A DNA stretch of 36,536 nt from an uncultured Flavobacteriaceae bacterium. GTDB taxonomy: Bacteria > Bacteroidota > Bacteroidia > Flavobacteriales > Flavobacteriaceae. The position numbers and the translations under genes were made by a program. Shown here piece by piece: positions 7,301 through 15,396 of the stretch (position 1 is the stretch's first letter; each line of letters starts with the position of its first letter). The DNA is taken from NCBI GenBank assembly GCA_905479475.1, contig CAJQMT010000020.1:1-36536 (forward strand), read 5' to 3'. Under the pieces are notes generated by a model, which searched no databases, was not told the DNA's origin, and saw only the letters and a list, made by a program, of their open reading frames with translations.

Positions 7301-9088
7301 TTAATTTGTTACTTCAATCAATTTTCGACGATACGAAGACAAGAGCCTTGATTTTGAGATAAAGCCCATGTATTTTCCTTCTTTTACAACGGGTAAATTC
7401 CATGCAGTAGTTTGTTTGAATTTTTCCATGATCTTTTGCATATTGTCTTTTTCATAAAAAACAATCGCAGGTGGGCTATGCATTAGTTTTGCAACAGTAA
7501 CCGTATCATACATATCGGAATCAAACATCATATGTCGTATATCGTCTAGCAATACCACTCCTAATAATTGCCCTGTTTCATTGATTACAGGAAAATTATT
7601 TCGAGAAGACTTGGCAACTGCTTTGTTTAGCATTTCACCCAATTTCATTTCGGGAAATAGACATACAAAGTTGGTTTCAATGACTTTGTCAATTTTCATC
7701 AACATCAATACATTTTTGTCTCTATCATGGGTGATGAGTTGTCCTTTTTTTGCCAATTCAGAGGTGTAAATAGAGTTCTTAATGAAATATCTTGTAAAAG
7801 CAAAAGAAATGGCAGCGACAATCATAAGAGGAATAAACAATTCATATCCTTTGGTAATTTCTGCAATTAAGAAAATGGCAGTCAAAGGAGCATGCAACAC
7901 CCCTGCCATCAAACCAGTCATTCCCAACAAGGTAAAATTCGATTCAGAAACATGGAAGCCGAGTCCTAAGTTATTGATAATTTTTGCAAAGACATTTCCA
8001 AGCGCGCTTCCCATGACCAACGTTGGGATGAAAATCCCACCCACACCACCCGCAGCAAAAGTGGTGGTCATGGCAATGGCTTTGAAAAGAACAATACCTG
8101 AGAGCAATAAAATAACGACCCATATATTGTCTGTAAATTCATCAAAAGGTGTTTGTCCAATGGCGGCAAGATGGTCTCCGAGCAGCAAATTATTAATCAA
8201 GCTATATCCTTCTCCAAAAAGAGGAGGAACCAGATATAGCAGTGTTCCAATGGCAATACCTCCAAAAAGGAGTTTTGAAACAGGGCTTTTCAATCTATCG
8301 AATAGTTTGATGATAAAAAAGTACATTTTGGAAAAATAGACCGAGGCGGCTCCAGTAACCAAGCCTAAAAAGACAAAAAAGACGATGTCTTTTATTTCAA
8401 AAGGATCTTTGAGTTTAAAAGAGAATAAAATGTCGGAGCCTAAAAAGAAATAGGAGGTCACCACAGATGAAATAGAAGCAAGCAATAGAGGAATCATAGA
8501 AGAGAAAGCGAGTTCTAAGCTGAAAATTTCGACAGCAAAAATCACAGCAGCAATTGGTGCTTTGAACATGGAGGCCATGGCACCTGCGGTTGCACACCCG
8601 ATCAAGAGCATTCTTTTTTTAGGGTTGAGATGAAAAACCAACCCGATATTGGAACCAATGGCAGCTCCTGTGCTTACAGCAGGTCCTTGCAAACCGACAG
8701 AACCTCCGAAGCCAACAGTGATAGGAGCGGTAAGTAAAGAGGCATAAATTTTGACACGTTTGATAATTCCATTTCTTCTCGCAATTGCATGCAAAGTAGT
8801 AGAAATACCGTGGCCTATTTCTCGTTTTAAAAGATGTTTTTTAATTAAAAAAACAAGGATCAATCCGATGATGGGAAAAATAAAATAATACGAATAATGG
8901 ATATTCTTGGTAAAATTCCCGTTCAAAGAACTTTTGATATAATGCGTGAGGTTTTTTAAAATTACAGCACCGATACCTGCCAAAAAACCAACGAGAATAC
9001 TCAATATATAAATGAAGTTTTCTTCAGAAATATGGCGGTATTTCCAGATTAAAAATTTTCGAATAATTTGACTTGCTCTGTTCGGCAT
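7301..9088 (-). CDS. ClC-type chloride channel/transporter with C-terminal CBS domains
   Basis: Inner-membrane ClC family protein with many hydrophobic helices over residues ~25-440 and a cytoplasmic CBS pair (~455-590, DKVIETNFVCLF onward). Helix motifs are visible: GHGIS (92-96; canonical GSGIP), GGSVGLQGPAV (128-138; canonical G-x-E-G-P) and GGIFIP in the second half. The gating glutamate position is Gln134 (codon CAA), and the position matching the intracellular proton glutamate of E. coli ClC appears to be Ile188 after Glu187. Together these favour passive chloride conduction or altered coupling over classical 2Cl-/H+ exchange; that is inference. It is followed by the small membrane protein. 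A terminator separates it from aspS, so it needs its own promoter, which I could not find. Confidence 0.92.
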   Translation of the reverse strand: MPNRASQIIRKFLIWKYRHISEENFIYILSILVGFLAGIGAVILKNLTHYIKSSLNGNFTKNIHYSYYFIFPIIGLILVFLIKKHLLKREIGHGISTTLHAIARRNGIIKRVKIYASLLTAPITVGFGGSVGLQGPAVSTGAAIGSNIGLVFHLNPKKRMLLIGCATAGAMASMFKAPIAAVIFAVEIFSLELAFSSMIPLLLASISSVVTSYFFLGSDILFSFKLKDPFEIKDIVFFVFLGLVTGAASVYFSKMYFFIIKLFDRLKSPVSKLLFGGIAIGTLLYLVPPLFGEGYSLINNLLLGDHLAAIGQTPFDEFTDNIWVVILLLSGIVLFKAIAMTTTFAAGGVGGIFIPTLVMGSALGNVFAKIINNLGLGFHVSESNFTLLGMTGLMAGVLHAPLTAIFLIAEITKGYELFIPLMIVAAISFAFTRYFIKNSIYTSELAKKGQLITHDRDKNVLMLMKIDKVIETNFVCLFPEMKLGEMLNKAVAKSSRNNFPVINETGQLLGVVLLDDIRHMMFDSDMYDTVTVAKLMHSPPAIVFYEKDNMQKIMEKFKQTTAWNLPVVKEGKYMGFISKSRLLSSYRRKLIEVTN

Positions 9089-9141
9089 TATAGTGCGTCT
9101 GTTTTATAAAATAAAATGTAGGATTTTAAACGTATTTTTTA

Positions 9142-9180
9142 GAAAAAAGAAACCTCTCTGAAAACAATTTAGAGAGGTTC
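9142..9180 (-). terminator. Rho-independent terminator after aspS
   Basis: On the minus strand, a 9-base-pair stem (AACCTCTCT at 9171-9179 pairing with AGAGAGGTT at 9151-9159, read on that strand) has an 11-base loop and is followed by a T-rich run (complement of the A-run at 9143-9150). It lies 21 bases past the aspS stop. Confidence 0.75.
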
Positions 9181-9200
9181 AAGTTAATCAATTATTTTGG

Positions 9201-10949
9201 TTAGTGCTTCAACTTTAAGTTCAATTCAGTCAACTGTTCGGCATCTATTTTGGAAGGAGCATCGATCATTACGTCTCTTCCTGAATTGTTTTTAGGAAAA
9301 GCAATAAAATCTCGGATGGTTTCTTTGCCTGCAAGAATAGCGACGAGCCTGTCTAATCCAAAAGCCAAACCTCCATGAGGCGGTGCTCCGTATTCAAAGG
9401 CATTCATCAAAAATCCAAATTGTTCTTTCGCCTCTTCAGGCGTAAATCCTAAATGGTCAAACATCAAAGCTTGTGTGTTTTTGTCATGGATACGAATAGA
9501 TCCTCCACCAATTTCATTTCCATTCAACACTAAATCGTAGGCGTTGGCTCTTACTTTTCCTGGATCGGTATCCAACAATGCCATGTCTTCTGGTTTTGGA
9601 GAAGTAAAAGGATGGTGCATCGCGTGGTAGCGTTCTGTTTCTTCGTCCCATTCCAATAGCGGGAAGTCTACGACCCATAGTGGTGCAAATTCATTCGGTT
9701 TTCTCAGTCCAAGACGCTCTGCCAATTCCATACGCAAAGCACTCATTTGTGTTCTTACCTTGTCAGCAACGCCTGAGAGCACGCAGATCAAATCTCCTGC
9801 TTTTGCACCTGTTTCTTCGGCCCATTTCGCCAAATCCTCTTGGTTGTAAAATTTATCTACGGATGATTTGTAAGTGCCGTCTTCATGGCATTTTACGTAA
9901 ACCATTCCTAAGGCACCAATTTGAGGACGACGTACCCAGTCTATCAATTTGTCAATTTCTTTTCGAGTGTAAGAAGCACCTCCAGGTACTGCAATTCCAA
10001 CCACTAATTCTGCTTCGTCAAATATTTTGAAGTTTCGGTGTTTGGCAGCGGCATTCAACTCTCCGAATTCCATTCCAAAACGAATGTCTGGTTTGTCATT
10101 CCCATAGGTTTTGATTGCGTGTTCAAAAGACATTCTTGGAAACTCTGCGATGTCAATACGGTTTATTTTTTGAAGTAAGTGACGTGTCAATCCCTCAAAA
10201 ATGTTGAGGATGTCTTCTTGTTCCACAAAAGCCATTTCACAGTCTATTTGTGTAAATTCGGGTTGCCTATCGGCACGTAAATCTTCGTCTCTAAAACATT
10301 TTACAATTTGAAAGTATTTGTCCATTCCACCAACCATCAATAATTGTTTGAAAGTCTGAGGTGATTGCGGCAATGCATAAAATTGTCCTTCATTCATTCG
10401 AGAAGGTACCACAAAATCGCGCGCTCCTTCTGGTGTTGATTTGATCAAATAAGGTGTTTCAACTTCAATAAAATCTTCGTTTGATAAAAAGTTTCGAACT
10501 TCTTGTGTTACTTTATGTCTGAAAATCAAGCTCTCTTTAACTGGATTTCTTCGAATATCTAAATAGCGATATTTCATACGCAATTCTTCACCACCATCGG
10601 TTTCGTCTTCAATGGTAAAAGGAGGTAGCGCTGCCCCATTTAAAATCTGGAGTTTTGACACAAGCAGTTCAATCTTGCCTGTGGGAATTTTTTCATTTTT
10701 AGATTGACGTTCAATCACAGTTCCTGTTACTTGAATAACAAACTCACGACCCAATGTTTTCGCCTGCTCAATGACTGCTTTTTCTGAACGTTCTTCATCA
10801 AAAATCAATTGGGTAATTCCATATCGGTCTCTTAAATCGACCCAAATCATGAAGCCCTTGTCTCTGATTTTTTGTACCCAACCTGCTAGCTGTACTTCCT
10901 GTCCTGCGTTTTCGATTCGTAATTCGCCGTTTGTATGACTTCTATGCAT
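9201..10949 (-). CDS. aspS: Aspartyl-tRNA synthetase
   Basis: Class II aminoacyl-tRNA synthetase that charges tRNA-Asp. An N-terminal OB-fold anticodon-binding domain is seen at residues ~1-110 ([20 protein letters not shown]). The catalytic core carries motif 2 ([20 protein letters not shown]) and motif 3 (GLAFGLDRL, 527-535). The bacterial insertion (GAD-like) domain lies between them, giving the bacterial length of 582 residues. The ATG start gives [11 protein letters not shown], the expected N-terminus. Whether it is discriminating or also charges tRNA-Asn cannot be judged from this window. It is divergent from rsmI. Confidence 0.97.
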   Translation of the reverse strand: MHRSHTNGELRIENAGQEVQLAGWVQKIRDKGFMIWVDLRDRYGITQLIFDEERSEKAVIEQAKTLGREFVIQVTGTVIERQSKNEKIPTGKIELLVSKLQILNGAALPPFTIEDETDGGEELRMKYRYLDIRRNPVKESLIFRHKVTQEVRNFLSNEDFIEVETPYLIKSTPEGARDFVVPSRMNEGQFYALPQSPQTFKQLLMVGGMDKYFQIVKCFRDEDLRADRQPEFTQIDCEMAFVEQEDILNIFEGLTRHLLQKINRIDIAEFPRMSFEHAIKTYGNDKPDIRFGMEFGELNAAAKHRNFKIFDEAELVVGIAVPGGASYTRKEIDKLIDWVRRPQIGALGMVYVKCHEDGTYKSSVDKFYNQEDLAKWAEETGAKAGDLICVLSGVADKVRTQMSALRMELAERLGLRKPNEFAPLWVVDFPLLEWDEETERYHAMHHPFTSPKPEDMALLDTDPGKVRANAYDLVLNGNEIGGGSIRIHDKNTQALMFDHLGFTPEEAKEQFGFLMNAFEYGAPPHGGLAFGLDRLVAILAGKETIRDFIAFPKNNSGRDVMIDAPSKIDAEQLTELNLKLKH

Positions 10950-10983
10950 TTTTGTTGTATTTGATCGCTTGTTATTTCTGCTG

Positions 10984-10991
10984 CAAATTTA
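10984..10991 (-). promoter_or_regulatory. -7 promoter element (TAAATTTG) of aspS
   Basis: TAAATTTG on the minus strand, ~34 bases upstream of the aspS ATG. It lies back to back with the rsmI promoter in a short divergent gap. Confidence 0.5.
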
Positions 10992-11033
10992 GTGTTTAAT
11001 TGTGGAATTTGACTATTGTCTCCAAATCTTTCC

Positions 11034-11041
11034 TAACTTTG
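11034..11041 (+). promoter_or_regulatory. -7 promoter element (TAACTTTG) of rsmI
   Basis: TAACTTTG with TTTG at 11008-11011, about 22 bases upstream, as a -33 element. It lies inside the longer open frame that begins with GTG 11002, which argues that translation starts downstream, at TTG 11059. Confidence 0.55.
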
Positions 11042-11058
11042 CTTTCAAATATATTTTT

Positions 11059-11733
11059 TTGGAAGCAAAACTTTATTTAGTACCCACTCCGATTGGAAAT
11101 TTAGACGATATGACCTTCCGTGCTGTTAAAATTTTAAAGGAGGTTGATTTGATTTTAGCAGAGGATACAAGGACCTCAGGGAAATTATTGAAACATTTTG
11201 AAATTGGGACGCAAATGATGTCGCATCACATGCACAATGAGCATAAAATGGTAATCCGAATTGTAGATAGAATTCAAGCAGGAGAATCCATTGCATTGAT
11301 TTCTGATGCTGGAACGCCTGCGATTTCTGACCCAGGTTTTTTACTAACGCGTGCTTGCGTTCAAGCGGGTGTTGCTGTGGAATGTTTGCCCGGAGCAACG
11401 GCTTTTGTGCCTGCTTTGGTGAACAGCGGTTTGCCCAATGATAAATTTGTTTTCGAAGGATTTTTACCAGTGAAAAAAGGCCGACAAACACGTTTGCTGT
11501 TTTTGGCAGAAGAAACTCGAACCATGATTTTTTACGAATCTCCTCATAAACTTTTAAAAACACTGACGCATTTTTCGGAATATTTTGGCGCCAATCGTCA
11601 GGTATCTGTTTCCAGAGAATTGACAAAATTATTTGAAGAAACGAAGCGTGGAACCTTGGAGGAGGTGATTGCTTACTTTTCTAAAAATACGTTGAAAGGA
11701 GAAATTGTGGTAGTGTTGGAAGGGAAAAAATAA
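11059..11733 (+). CDS. rsmI: 16S rRNA (cytidine(1402)-2'-O)-methyltransferase
   Basis: SAM-dependent methyltransferase of the tetrapyrrole-methylase fold that 2'-O-methylates C1402 in the ribosomal P site. Signature blocks are KLYLVPTPIGNLDDMTFRA at the N-terminus, LILAEDTRTSGKLL, the SDAGTPAISDPGF loop, and LPGATAFVPALVNSGLP. From TTG 11059 the protein is 224 residues, the usual family length, and starts LEAKLYLVPTP. An upstream GTG (11002) would add 19 atypical residues and lies ahead of the promoter element, so I reject it. The TTG start is inferred. The gene converges on alr with a 6-base gap. Confidence 0.93.
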   Translation: MEAKLYLVPTPIGNLDDMTFRAVKILKEVDLILAEDTRTSGKLLKHFEIGTQMMSHHMHNEHKMVIRIVDRIQAGESIALISDAGTPAISDPGFLLTRACVQAGVAVECLPGATAFVPALVNSGLPNDKFVFEGFLPVKKGRQTRLLFLAEETRTMIFYESPHKLLKTLTHFSEYFGANRQVSVSRELTKLFEETKRGTLEEVIAYFSKNTLKGEIVVVLEGKK

Positions 11734-11739
11734 AAAAAC

Positions 11740-12873
11740 TTACGAAATAATTTTCCTTGGAATTCGCTGTGAAATACCCGTAATGATTTCATAGGAAATG
11801 GTATCCGATTTTTCTGCCAAATTAGCCACCATTTGTTGGCTGTCAAACACGATCGCTTCGTCTCCTTCTTTGCACTTGACATGTGTTACATTGACCATGA
11901 TCATGTCCATACAAACATTCCCGATGATAGGACAATGTTGGTTGTTTATTTTTACACTCCCATTTCCATTTCCAAGACTTCTGTGAATCCCGTCAGCATG
12001 ACCGATGGGTAAGGTTGCTGTTTTGGTCGGTTCAGATGCTATGAACGCTCTATTATAACCCAAAGTTTCTCCTTTTTTAATTTCGTGTATTTGTGAGATA
12101 AGGGTTTTCAAGCTGCCCACGTTTTGTAACGCGGCGGTTTCTTTAGCATCATTTCCAAAGCCATACATGCCAATTCCCAAACGAACCATGTCGAAATGAG
12201 CTTCTGGATAATTGAGAATTCCAGAGGTGTTTGACATGTGCAAAATAGGTTTGTGTTTTATAAGGCTGCAAATTTGAGCGGTACAATTTTTGAATGCTTC
12301 AATTTGACGAAGCGAAAACTCTTTTTCGTTTGGATCTTCGCTTGCTGCCAAATGAGAGAAGATCGAAACCACTTTGATAGCCGTGTTTTCAATGTGTTTT
12401 GAAATTTCAGGGAGGTCGTTTGGAGCGAGTCCAAGACGGTTCAAACCCGTATTGAATTTCAAATGAACAGGGTATTCCTGTAATTTCTTTGCAGTTGCCA
12501 GTTTGCTAAAAGCTTGCAGCGTATAGCTTGAATATAGATTCGGTTCTAATTGATTAGAGATCAGTGTTTCGTAGTTTGCAGGCTGTGCATGCAATACCAA
12601 AATAGGAGTTTTTACTCCTGCTTCTCTCAAAAATACACCTTCTTCAGTATAGGCGACTGCGAAGTAATCAATTTGCTGTTTTTCCAAATGTTTGGAAATT
12701 TCTATCGCATCCAACCCATACGAAAATGCTTTTACCACAGCCAATAATTTGGTTTTTGAAGGAAGCTTTTTTTTAAAATAGCGTACATTGTGATCTAATG
12801 CGGCCAAGTCAATTTCCAACACACTCGCATGCTGTTCTGAGGCGTTTGGGATTTGGTGTTTGGGATTTGACAT
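11740..12873 (-). CDS. alr: Alanine racemase
   Basis: PLP enzyme interconverting L- and D-alanine for peptidoglycan. The PLP lysine is in LLAVVKAFSYG (Lys48). The barrel motif MVRLGIGMYGF and the C-terminal block with the catalytic-type Tyr in LGYNRAF are present, followed by LPIGHADGIHRSLG and VCMDMIMVNVT. At 377 residues it is slightly long. The first ~14 residues (MSNPKHQIPNASEQ) are encoded by a 14-base tandem repeat and are not family sequence; a GTG at codon 18 (VLEIDLAAL) is an alternative start. It lies 31 bases after tdk, probably in the same transcript, and converges on rsmI. Confidence 0.93.
   Translation of the reverse strand: MSNPKHQIPNASEQHASVLEIDLAALDHNVRYFKKKLPSKTKLLAVVKAFSYGLDAIEISKHLEKQQIDYFAVAYTEEGVFLREAGVKTPILVLHAQPANYETLISNQLEPNLYSSYTLQAFSKLATAKKLQEYPVHLKFNTGLNRLGLAPNDLPEISKHIENTAIKVVSIFSHLAASEDPNEKEFSLRQIEAFKNCTAQICSLIKHKPILHMSNTSGILNYPEAHFDMVRLGIGMYGFGNDAKETAALQNVGSLKTLISQIHEIKKGETLGYNRAFIASEPTKTATLPIGHADGIHRSLGNGNGSVKINNQHCPIIGNVCMDMIMVNVTHVKCKEGDEAIVFDSQQMVANLAEKSDTISYEIITGISQRIPRKIIS
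12844..12869. repeat. Two-copy 14-base tandem repeat at the alr start
   Basis: GTTTGGGATTTG occurs at 12844-12855 and 12858-12869 (plus-strand reading), a 14-base period. It overlaps codons 2-10 of alr. TTTGGGATTTGG-type strings recall short intergenic repeats I have seen in flavobacterial genomes; that link is from memory. Confidence 0.6.
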
Positions 12874-12904
12874 ATAGGGTTTTATATTTTTGGATCGTAT
12901 TTTT

Positions 12905-13486
12905 CTACTTTTTTTTCTTTTCTCTAAAAAAAGCAGCTCTGCTCAAAGGTTCGTATTCTTCTGTTTCTCCTAACATGACAAGTGCGTCGTTGGCGCCTTT
13001 TCTATGGCTGTAATGTGCGAGATTGCCTGTTTTCGTGCAAACGGCGTGCACTTTGGTTACGTATTCAGCTGTAGCCATGAGAGCTGGCATAGGCCCAAAG
13101 GGGTTTCCTTTGAAATCCATATCCAAACCGGCGACAATGACACGAACACCTTGGTTTGCCAAATCGTTGCAAACAGCTACAATTTCATCGTCAAAGAATT
13201 GGGCTTCATCAATTCCTACAACATCTACATCATTCGCTAAAAGACGAATGTTCGCTGCGGAGGGAACCGGTGTGGAACGAATTTCATTGGCATCGTGTGA
13301 CACCACCTTATCAGCGTCATAGCGTTGGTCGACAGTAGGTTTGAATATTTCTACTTTTTGTCGCGCAATTTTAGCCCGGCGTAATCTTCGAATCAGCTCT
13401 TCTGTTTTACCAGAAAACATAGATCCGCTGATCACTTCGATCCACCCAAATTGTTCTGTAGGATTTACTGTATTTTCAAGAAACAT
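12905..13486 (-). CDS. tdk: Thymidine kinase (type II)
   Basis: Salvage enzyme phosphorylating thymidine with ATP. The P-loop GSMFSGKT is at residues 21-28, the DEAQFF block with catalytic-type Glu94 follows, and the lasso/thymidine-binding region reads [17 protein letters not shown]. The usual structural zinc site appears reduced: only Cys150 (HAVCTKTGN) remains of the normal four cysteines, and the C-terminus reads [10 protein letters not shown] with no CxxC. At 193 residues it is otherwise full length. It heads a tdk-alr transcription unit and has a -7 element ~50 bases upstream. Confidence 0.93.
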   Translation of the reverse strand: MFLENTVNPTEQFGWIEVISGSMFSGKTEELIRRLRRAKIARQKVEIFKPTVDQRYDADKVVSHDANEIRSTPVPSAANIRLLANDVDVVGIDEAQFFDDEIVAVCNDLANQGVRVIVAGLDMDFKGNPFGPMPALMATAEYVTKVHAVCTKTGNLAHYSHRKGANDALVMLGETEEYEPLSRAAFFREKKKK

Positions 13487-13538
13487 TTTGTAATTTTAAA
13501 ACTTCAACATCTGGAGGCTAAAAATCCATTTGTTTTCA

Positions 13539-13546
13539 CAAATTTA
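13539..13546 (-). promoter_or_regulatory. -7 promoter element (TAAATTTG) of tdk-alr
   Basis: TAAATTTG on the minus strand, ~52 bases upstream of the tdk ATG. The same octamer precedes aspS, serS and ribF. Confidence 0.5.
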
Positions 13547-13586
13547 TTAAAATAAAACAGGTATCCCTCTATAAATCCATCAAGTT

Positions 13587-14399
13587 ATGCACAAAAAATT
13601 AGAATCGGAATTGATCAGCATTGCTCATTCTATTTTACAAATGAAAAATAAAAATGATGTGATTGCATTGAAAAATAAAGCGAGAGATGTATACGAACGA
13701 TTGGCTGTACTGGAATTTGTAGATCGATTTGTGGCAACCAGTCCAACAAACAAAATTCCAAAAGAAGAAATTTTAGATAAGATTTCAAAGGAAGAAATTT
13801 TAGTAGAAGAGCCCCTGGTAGATTTAACCACAGACGGTGCTCCTGTTCCTGCAGTTGACAAAAAAGAGCCAGAAAAAATTTTGAGTGATACGGCTTTGAT
13901 GGAGGATGTGCTTGAAGATGAAAAAGAAAGCAAAACTTCCGAGAAAGAATCAGCAAAAAAAAGAAAAGAACAAGAGGAGGAAGTAAAACAGGAAGAAGAG
14001 GAAGCAAAAATTTCAGAAGCTCCCAATTTGTTTTCGGAATCAGAAATAGCAAAAAAAACGACTTTGGAAGAAGAGTTGAAAGATACCATTCCGGTGGATG
14101 TTGCCACGGATATTTTTGAAAATGCAGTTCGAGTAGAAGCTCCCAAGAAATCGTTGAATGAATCGTTAGTGCAAAGCAATATCCAAATTGGTTTGAATGA
14201 TCGGATTGCTTTTGTGAAACATCTTTTTGAAGGAAGTCAGGAAGATTTCAACAGGGTGATGTCTCAGTTAAATTCTTTCAAAGAAGAAAAAGAAGCCAAA
14301 AGATTTTTGAACAAAATGGTAAAATCTGATTACGATTGGTCGGGAAAAGAAGAGTACGAGGAGCGATTTCTTAATCTATTGGAGCGAAAATTTTCGTAA
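13587..14399 (+). CDS. Unnamed acidic protein, conserved-looking ends and Glu/Lys-rich linker
   Basis: 270-residue cytoplasmic protein (no signal peptide or membrane helix). The N-terminal ~45 residues (LISIAHSILQMKNKND...) look helical. Residues ~50-170 are very rich in Glu, Lys and Ser and are probably disordered; they contain a 9-codon internal duplication (KEEILDK / KEEILVE). Residues ~190-270 (IQIGLNDRIAFVKHLFEGS...) look like a compact helical domain rich in aromatics. I recall similar unnamed flavobacterial proteins but know no function. The stop is 7 bases before the glycosyltransferase start, so the two are almost certainly one unit. Confidence 0.8.
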   Translation: MHKKLESELISIAHSILQMKNKNDVIALKNKARDVYERLAVLEFVDRFVATSPTNKIPKEEILDKISKEEILVEEPLVDLTTDGAPVPAVDKKEPEKILSDTALMEDVLEDEKESKTSEKESAKKRKEQEEEVKQEEEEAKISEAPNLFSESEIAKKTTLEEELKDTIPVDVATDIFENAVRVEAPKKSLNESLVQSNIQIGLNDRIAFVKHLFEGSQEDFNRVMSQLNSFKEEKEAKRFLNKMVKSDYDWSGKEEYEERFLNLLERKFS

Positions 14400-14406
14400 T
14401 TGATTT

Positions 14407-15396
14407 ATGACGACAAAACCGATATTGATACATACTCATTTTCATAAAAGACGTACAGGAGTTACGCGAAGTATTGAGAATGTTTTTTCTTTTTTTGAAT
14501 CGAAATACGAGTCTTATATTTATGGATACGGAGTATCTGGCAAGAAAATATCCCGGAAAAAATTATCGAGGCTTGTATTCTCAAGACAGTATTTTGTTAT
14601 GCATTGTCATCGAAATAATGAGATTTTTAGAGCTTTGTTTCTTCGGATACTGGGTGCGAATTTTAAATTAGTTGCCACGCGTCATGCAGAGTCAAACCCG
14701 TCGGGGTTGACCAATTTCTTGTTGAAGAGGGCTGATGAGGTTGTTGCATTGACCATCGGAATGCAAAAAAAACTGAAGTATCCGTCGAAAGTTGTTGGAC
14801 ATGGTGTAAACAATGATTTGTTTCGACCTAAAAAAGGAATAAGACGTGTTGAAGTGAAACAAAAATACATGCTTACTTGTGCGGGCCGTGTGCGTAAATC
14901 AAAAGGACAAAAAGTAATGTTGGAGGTCTTTGCTCCAATTTTAAAAGATCACTCCGATTGGGCATTGGTGATTGTGGGGAAAGTGGACAAACCGGAGTTT
15001 TTAGTGGAATTGAAAAACATTGTCGCAACTTATGAAGTGGAAGCACAAGTGTATTTTATAAAAGAAACTCCTGAAATCATCTCTTTCTACCAAGCTTCTC
15101 ATTCTGTGATTGTTCCTTCGTTTTCGGAAGGTTTTTCTTTGGTGTGCGCGGAGGCCATGGCTTGTGGCTGCAATGTCATTGCCACAAGAAATGTGGGGGT
15201 GCACTCCGAAATTATCCAAGAAAGGAAAAACGGTTACTTATTCGATATAGACAATAAAAAGGCACTGCAAAACCTTCTGAAAGACCTTTGTGAAGGAACC
15301 TTACCCCACTTAGGAGCAGCCGCTCAAATAAATATTCAAGAACATTGGAGCGCTCAAATTGAAGCGGATCGTTTGATGGCTATTTATGCTAATTGA
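14407..15396 (+). CDS. Glycosyltransferase family 4 (GT-B fold) protein
   Basis: Cytoplasmic GT-B glycosyltransferase that probably adds a sugar during surface-polysaccharide or lipopolysaccharide assembly. The C-terminal GT1/GT4 domain is clear: GRVRKSKGQKVMLEVF as the donor-domain opening, then EGFSLVCAE with the E-x7-E pair Glu241/Glu249, followed by ACGCNVIATRNVGVHSEII. The N-terminal half (~1-150) has the looser acceptor domain (HCHRNNEIFRAL, TRHAESNPSG). The length, 329 residues, is short-normal. No other polysaccharide genes lie nearby, so substrate cannot be assigned. Its last 8 bases overlap the end of the convergent ArsC/Spx-like gene. Confidence 0.88.
   Translation: MTTKPILIHTHFHKRRTGVTRSIENVFSFFESKYESYIYGYGVSGKKISRKKLSRLVFSRQYFVMHCHRNNEIFRALFLRILGANFKLVATRHAESNPSGLTNFLLKRADEVVALTIGMQKKLKYPSKVVGHGVNNDLFRPKKGIRRVEVKQKYMLTCAGRVRKSKGQKVMLEVFAPILKDHSDWALVIVGKVDKPEFLVELKNIVATYEVEAQVYFIKETPEIISFYQASHSVIVPSFSEGFSLVCAEAMACGCNVIATRNVGVHSEIIQERKNGYLFDIDNKKALQNLLKDLCEGTLPHLGAAAQINIQEHWSAQIEADRLMAIYAN

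Noticed and set aside
7782-8339. Open frame of 185 codons on the plus strand within the ClC gene
   Set aside because: It lies entirely antisense to a clearly conserved ClC gene and has low-complexity composition with no recognisable motif or promoter.
11126-11626. Open frame of 166 codons opposite rsmI
   Set aside because: Fully antisense to conserved rsmI; no family features.
13625-14179. Open frame of 184 codons, Ser/Phe-rich, on the minus strand
   Set aside because: It is the complement of the Glu/Lys-rich linker of the gene at 13587; poly-Ser is the expected antisense reading of Glu/Lys codons.
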